Assembly (NCBI GenBank): GCA_038230255.1
Contig: JBBRNP010000008.1
Location: forward strand, 106,466 to 170,465
Source of the DNA: AV40 sp038230255
GTDB taxonomy: Bacteria > Verrucomicrobiota > Verrucomicrobiia > Chthoniobacterales > UBA10450
DNA: 64,000 nt
Direction of reading: 5' to 3'
Part shown: positions 60,935 through 64,000 of the stretch, piece after piece
How the letters are laid out: each line of letters begins with the position of its first letter
Position numbering within the stretch: the first letter of the stretch is position 1
Translations under genes and position numbers: made by a program
The notes under the pieces: generated by a model
Databases searched by the model: none
The model's input: the letters and a program-made list of their open reading frames with translations, nothing else
Told to the model about the DNA's origin: nothing

Positions 60935-63487
60935 ATGCCGACGTTTCAGATTTATAACGTAATCCCCACGCTTCCCGCGTCGTTAGAACCGCTTCGGGAA
61001 ATCACCTTCAACCTTTGGTGGACGTGGGAACCGTCGGCGCGCCGGCTCTTTCGCCATCTCGATCCCGATTTGTGGAACCGGACCAATCACAATCCGGTGC
61101 GCATGCTCCAGCTCTCGCGCCAGGCGCGACTGGAAGAGCTCGCCCAGGACAAAGCCTTTCTTCAGGAATTGAAGCAGGTCCACGACGCTTTCCGCAATTA
61201 TCTCGCTCGCCAGGATACCTACGGAAAAATGGGAGCGGGCGCCGCGATCAAAAGACCGGTCGCCTATTTTTCGGCCGAATTTGGATTTCACGAATCGATC
61301 CCGAATTATTCCGGCGGCCTTGGCATTCTTGCCGGCGATCATTGCAAGTCAGCCAGCGATCTCGATCTAAACTTCGTCGCCGTCGGTCTGCTCTATCGCC
61401 ACGGTTATTTCCGGCAGGAAATCGACAAGGACGGGGCGCAGCACGCGATCAGTCTGAATCAAAATTTTCATCACCTGCCGATTCGCGAAGTGCAACGCGA
61501 CGGAGCGAATCTTCTCATCTCGGTCCATATTCTGGGCCGGGAAGTCTTCGCCAAGGTTTGGCAACTGCCGGTCGGCCGGATCAATTTGTTTCTCCTCGAC
61601 ACCGATACTCCGGAAAACAACGCCGAAGATCGGCTTATCACCGCGGAGCTTTACGGCGGCGATCAGGAAATGCGGATGCGGCAGGAGATCATGCTCGGGA
61701 TCGGCGGCGTCAAAGCGCTCAACGCCCTCGGGATCGAGCCGGAAGTTTTTCATATGAACGAAGGCCACTCGGCTTTTCTCGCGCTCGAGCGGATTCGCCG
61801 AAAAGTGGTTGAGAAAAAACTCGAGTTCTATTCAGCGCTCCAAATCGTGGCCTCGGCGAATATTTTCACAACGCATACGCCTGTGCCCGCCGGCAACGAC
61901 TCGTTTCCGCGCGACATGATGCGCAAATATTTCGGCGATTTCGCCAAAGAGCTCGGGATTCCGTTCGACGAACTTTTCTCGTTTGGCCAAACCCGGGTCG
62001 ACCGCTCGGACCCATTCAGCATGACCATTCTAGCGCTTCGAATGAGCCGCCATGCAAATGGCGTGAGCAAATTGCACGGTGAAGTCAGCCGTTCGATTTG
62101 GAAAGACGTTTGGTCAGGTGTGCCGCCGCACGAAGTGCCGATCACCAGCGTGACCAATGGTATTCACACCAAAACCTGGATGGCGCCGGAGTTTTCCGCG
62201 CTCTACCGAAAATACCTCGGCGAGTGGGAAGAAAACATCACCGAGCCCGACTTCTGGCGAAGGGTGACCGACATTCCCGATGCGCAGTTATGGGAGACGC
62301 ATCAGCAGTTGAAACATCGTCTGGTCGAATTTGTCCGCGAGCGGGTGCGCATCCGGCGGGAACGCATCGGCGATTCACCGGAAGCGGTTCGCAATGTGAA
62401 TCAAATCCTCGACCCCGAAATTTTGACGATCGGTTTTGCGAGGCGGTTCGCGACTTACAAGCGCGGCGCGCTCTTGTTTAGCGATAAGGAAAGATTGAGA
62501 CGGTTGCTCAACGATACGACGCGACCGGTCCAATTTATTTTCGCCGGCAAAGCGCATCCACGCGATGAAGGCGGCCGCGCGTTGATTCAGGAGGTTTACC
62601 GATTCAGCCGCGAGGCTGGATTCGAAAACCGGGTCGTGTTTTTGGAAGATTACGACAGCTACATCGCGCGCCGGCTCGTTCAGGGTGTCGATCTTTGGTT
62701 GAACAATCCGCTTAGACCGATGGAAGCGAGCGGCACCAGTGGAATGAAATGCTGCCCGAACGGCGGAATCAATCTCAGCGTGCTCGACGGCTGGTGGCAC
62801 GAAGGGTTCAACGGGAACAATGGCTGGGCGATCGCCGCTGAGATTAACGATGGCACCGTCGAGTTCCAAAGCGCAGTGGACGCGAACAGTCTCTATCAAT
62901 TGCTCGAGAACCTCATCATTCCGCTCTATTACGCTAAGCCTGACGGAAAACTTCCTCTCGCCTGGTTGCAGATGATGCGCGAATCGATCCGGAGCGTGAC
63001 GCCGGTGTTCAACACCCACCGGATGGTCAAGGAATATACCGAGCGTCTTTATATTCCTGCCGCGCGCTCACACGAAAACTTTTCCCAGAACGGTTGCGAA
63101 CCGGCAACGCACTTGAGCCAATGGAAAGCGCAGATGCGGAAAGATTGGCCGCAAGTCCGGATCCACGACGTGCAGGTCGGCAACAAAGATCGACAAAACA
63201 TCTTGGTGGGCGAATCGCTCCAGGTCAGCGCGCACGTCTATTTGGGCGATGTCGATCCAAACCACGTTCGCGTCGAAGCGTACCATGGCGAAGCTCACAA
63301 CGGCGGAGTTAAGAACCCGATGGTCAGCGTTTTAAATGCGAGCGGTAAAAACGGCGACGGCAGTTATCTTTATCAGGGATCAGTGCCCGCGTCGGATAGC
63401 GGTGCTTACGGATTCAGCGTCCGCGTTGTCCCGACTCATCCGCACCTCATGCAATCCCACGAGCTGCGCTTGATCGCGTGGTCGTAA
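60935..63487 (+). CDS. glgP: Alpha-glucan (glycogen) phosphorylase, TIGR02094 type
   Basis: An 850-residue PLP enzyme that releases glucose-1-phosphate from alpha-1,4-glucans. The N-terminal domain DUF3417 (LREITFNLWWTWEPSARRLF) marks the short bacterial/archaeal type. AYFSAEFGFHESIPNYSGGL and HMNEGHSAFLALERIRR line the active site, and the PLP lysine is in EASGTSGMKCCPNGGINLSV. About 100 C-terminal residues form an extra beta domain. Start ATG 60935 fits the family. Two 10-mers lie in it (62686, 63186). No other glycogen gene is in the window. Confidence 0.95.
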   Translation: MPTFQIYNVIPTLPASLEPLREITFNLWWTWEPSARRLFRHLDPDLWNRTNHNPVRMLQLSRQARLEELAQDKAFLQELKQVHDAFRNYLARQDTYGKMGAGAAIKRPVAYFSAEFGFHESIPNYSGGLGILAGDHCKSASDLDLNFVAVGLLYRHGYFRQEIDKDGAQHAISLNQNFHHLPIREVQRDGANLLISVHILGREVFAKVWQLPVGRINLFLLDTDTPENNAEDRLITAELYGGDQEMRMRQEIMLGIGGVKALNALGIEPEVFHMNEGHSAFLALERIRRKVVEKKLEFYSALQIVASANIFTTHTPVPAGNDSFPRDMMRKYFGDFAKELGIPFDELFSFGQTRVDRSDPFSMTILALRMSRHANGVSKLHGEVSRSIWKDVWSGVPPHEVPITSVTNGIHTKTWMAPEFSALYRKYLGEWEENITEPDFWRRVTDIPDAQLWETHQQLKHRLVEFVRERVRIRRERIGDSPEAVRNVNQILDPEILTIGFARRFATYKRGALLFSDKERLRRLLNDTTRPVQFIFAGKAHPRDEGGRALIQEVYRFSREAGFENRVVFLEDYDSYIARRLVQGVDLWLNNPLRPMEASGTSGMKCCPNGGINLSVLDGWWHEGFNGNNGWAIAAEINDGTVEFQSAVDANSLYQLLENLIIPLYYAKPDGKLPLAWLQMMRESIRSVTPVFNTHRMVKEYTERLYIPAARSHENFSQNGCEPATHLSQWKAQMRKDWPQVRIHDVQVGNKDRQNILVGESLQVSAHVYLGDVDPNHVRVEAYHGEAHNGGVKNPMVSVLNASGKNGDGSYLYQGSVPASDSGAYGFSVRVVPTHPHLMQSHELRLIAWS

Positions 63488-63871
63488 TTTTTCGCGACGC
63501 TAAAAATTTTAACCGAGACCGGTCGCGCCTCTAACTTCGCTTCGTAGTCCCGCGACCGCGGGATGAGGTTGGCGGAGAACAGCACTGGATGTGGGTGGCC
63601 CGCCTGCGCGGCCGTAGCCGACTCCGGCGTGGCGAAGGCCCGTGTGTTGAGACGTTCGGATGAATCGTGAACTGAGCGCGAGAATGTGCGCCCTTCAAAA
63701 GAAGCCGGATTCGGAACTAATTAGTGAAGCGCTTTGGTTGCCGTGTGTACAGCTACATCTAACGAGAACAAGATCAGCCACCGCTGGCGGGGGCGAGCGT
63801 GAATTGCAATGGAAGCATTTTCATAATGTGAAGTGACGCACTACGCCGGCCAGCGGTTGGCTGCATCGCGA
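63488..63871. other. Intergenic region before the insertion sequence
   Basis: No gene is seen in 384 bp. It contains the hairpin GTCCCGCGACCGCGGGATG at 63547-63565, a near-copy of the one at 30921, and GC-rich imperfect repeats around 63590-63640. It may be the remains of a disrupted repeat region. Confidence 0.5.
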
Positions 63872-64000
63872 GGCTGTGTGAAAAGTAATTCGGGTTTCCG
63901 ATGATGATGTTGTAGCAAGAGGGCGGTTGTTCTGGCAAGCTCTGGCTCCAGGATGAACTACATTGCTGGAAGTGATCGCGGGGAAGTGCTGCTCTTGCCC
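63872..64000 (+). mobile_element. Left end of an insertion sequence (probable IS1182-like), cut by window edge
   Basis: GGCTGTGTGAAAAGTAA at 63872 resembles the terminal inverted repeats of IS with a GGCTGTGT end, and a transposase start follows 65 bp later. The right end and target duplication are outside the window, so the boundary is approximate. Confidence 0.55.
63953..64000 (+). CDS. Transposase, N-terminal 16 residues only
   Basis: The frame from ATG 63953 reads MNYIAGSDRGEVLLLP to the edge. This pattern (M-x-Y-I-x-G-x-D-R-x-x-x-x-L-x-P) is the usual start of IS1182/IS4-like DDE transposases. The rest lies beyond the window, so the family is tentative. Confidence 0.6.
   Translation, partial: MNYIAGSDRGEVLLLP

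Overview
The window reads as a chromosomal segment of a soil-type Verrucomicrobiota, probably of the Chthoniobacterales/Spartobacteria kind. This is an inference from family content: stand-alone TPR proteins with an FFAELKRR-type N-terminus, a reverse transsulfuration operon, DUF892 and bifunctional-nuclease proteins, a zinc-linked porin, and many short palindromic repeats. It rests on no marker-gene comparison. Coding density is high, base composition is moderately GC-rich, and both strands are used in short operons. I saw no rRNA, tRNA, CRISPR array or prophage. One insertion sequence enters at the right edge.

Layout. 0-4.9 kb (minus): a CvpA-like membrane protein (cut by the left edge), aroC, then a thioredoxin-like protein/CBS/cystathionine lyase operon. 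5-9.2 kb: rpsA, a small lipoprotein, a YkgJ-type protein coupled to an HI0933-type flavoprotein. 9.3-17.5 kb: two paralogous secreted proteins, a Coa1-domain protein, an MddA-like methyltransferase, thrC, a dicarboxylate symporter, and an MBOAT/SGNH pair. 17.7-25 kb: alpha/beta hydrolase, speA, bifunctional nuclease, glutaredoxin-like protein, ECF sigma factor, small unknown genes and an outer-membrane protein. 25.6-30.5 kb: DUF892 protein, then a PAS histidine kinase with two NarL-type regulators split by a four-helix-bundle (S23) cassette. 30.6-36.3 kb: metal homeostasis run (small secreted protein, porin, ZnuA, ZnuB, CDF, ZIP). 36.4-45.3 kb: lysS, then a long plus-strand run ending in an amidase, NAD(P)H-hydrate repair enzyme and site-2 protease. 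45.3-49 kb: two coupled TPR paralogues. 49-64 kb: uvrB with an unusual insertion, holA, aroB, a second amidase-like protein, ymdB-like, infC, a DsbA-like protein, rhomboid, glgP, and the start of an IS.

The most striking signal is not a gene. The non-palindromic 10-mer AAGATCGACA occurs 32 times as a perfect copy, against about 0.1 expected. It is spread evenly on both strands (17 plus, 15 minus), lies in all six reading-frame relations to genes, and is also found between genes. This is the pattern of a DNA uptake sequence (as in Neisseria DUS or Haemophilus USS) or a comparable genome-wide sequence code. Layered on it are at least three families of structured intergenic repeats: an 85-90 bp cloverleaf (4 copies), a 107-109 bp long hairpin (3 copies), and a two-hairpin TGTA...TACA type. 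One of the last lies in frame inside uvrB.

Other points of note: infC lacks an ATG/GTG/TTG start where its conserved N-terminus begins, the CDF transporter carries a one-base frameshift, and the zinc ABC system has no ATPase gene nearby. All coordinates and motifs were read by eye; family calls rest on recognised motifs and not on database searches.
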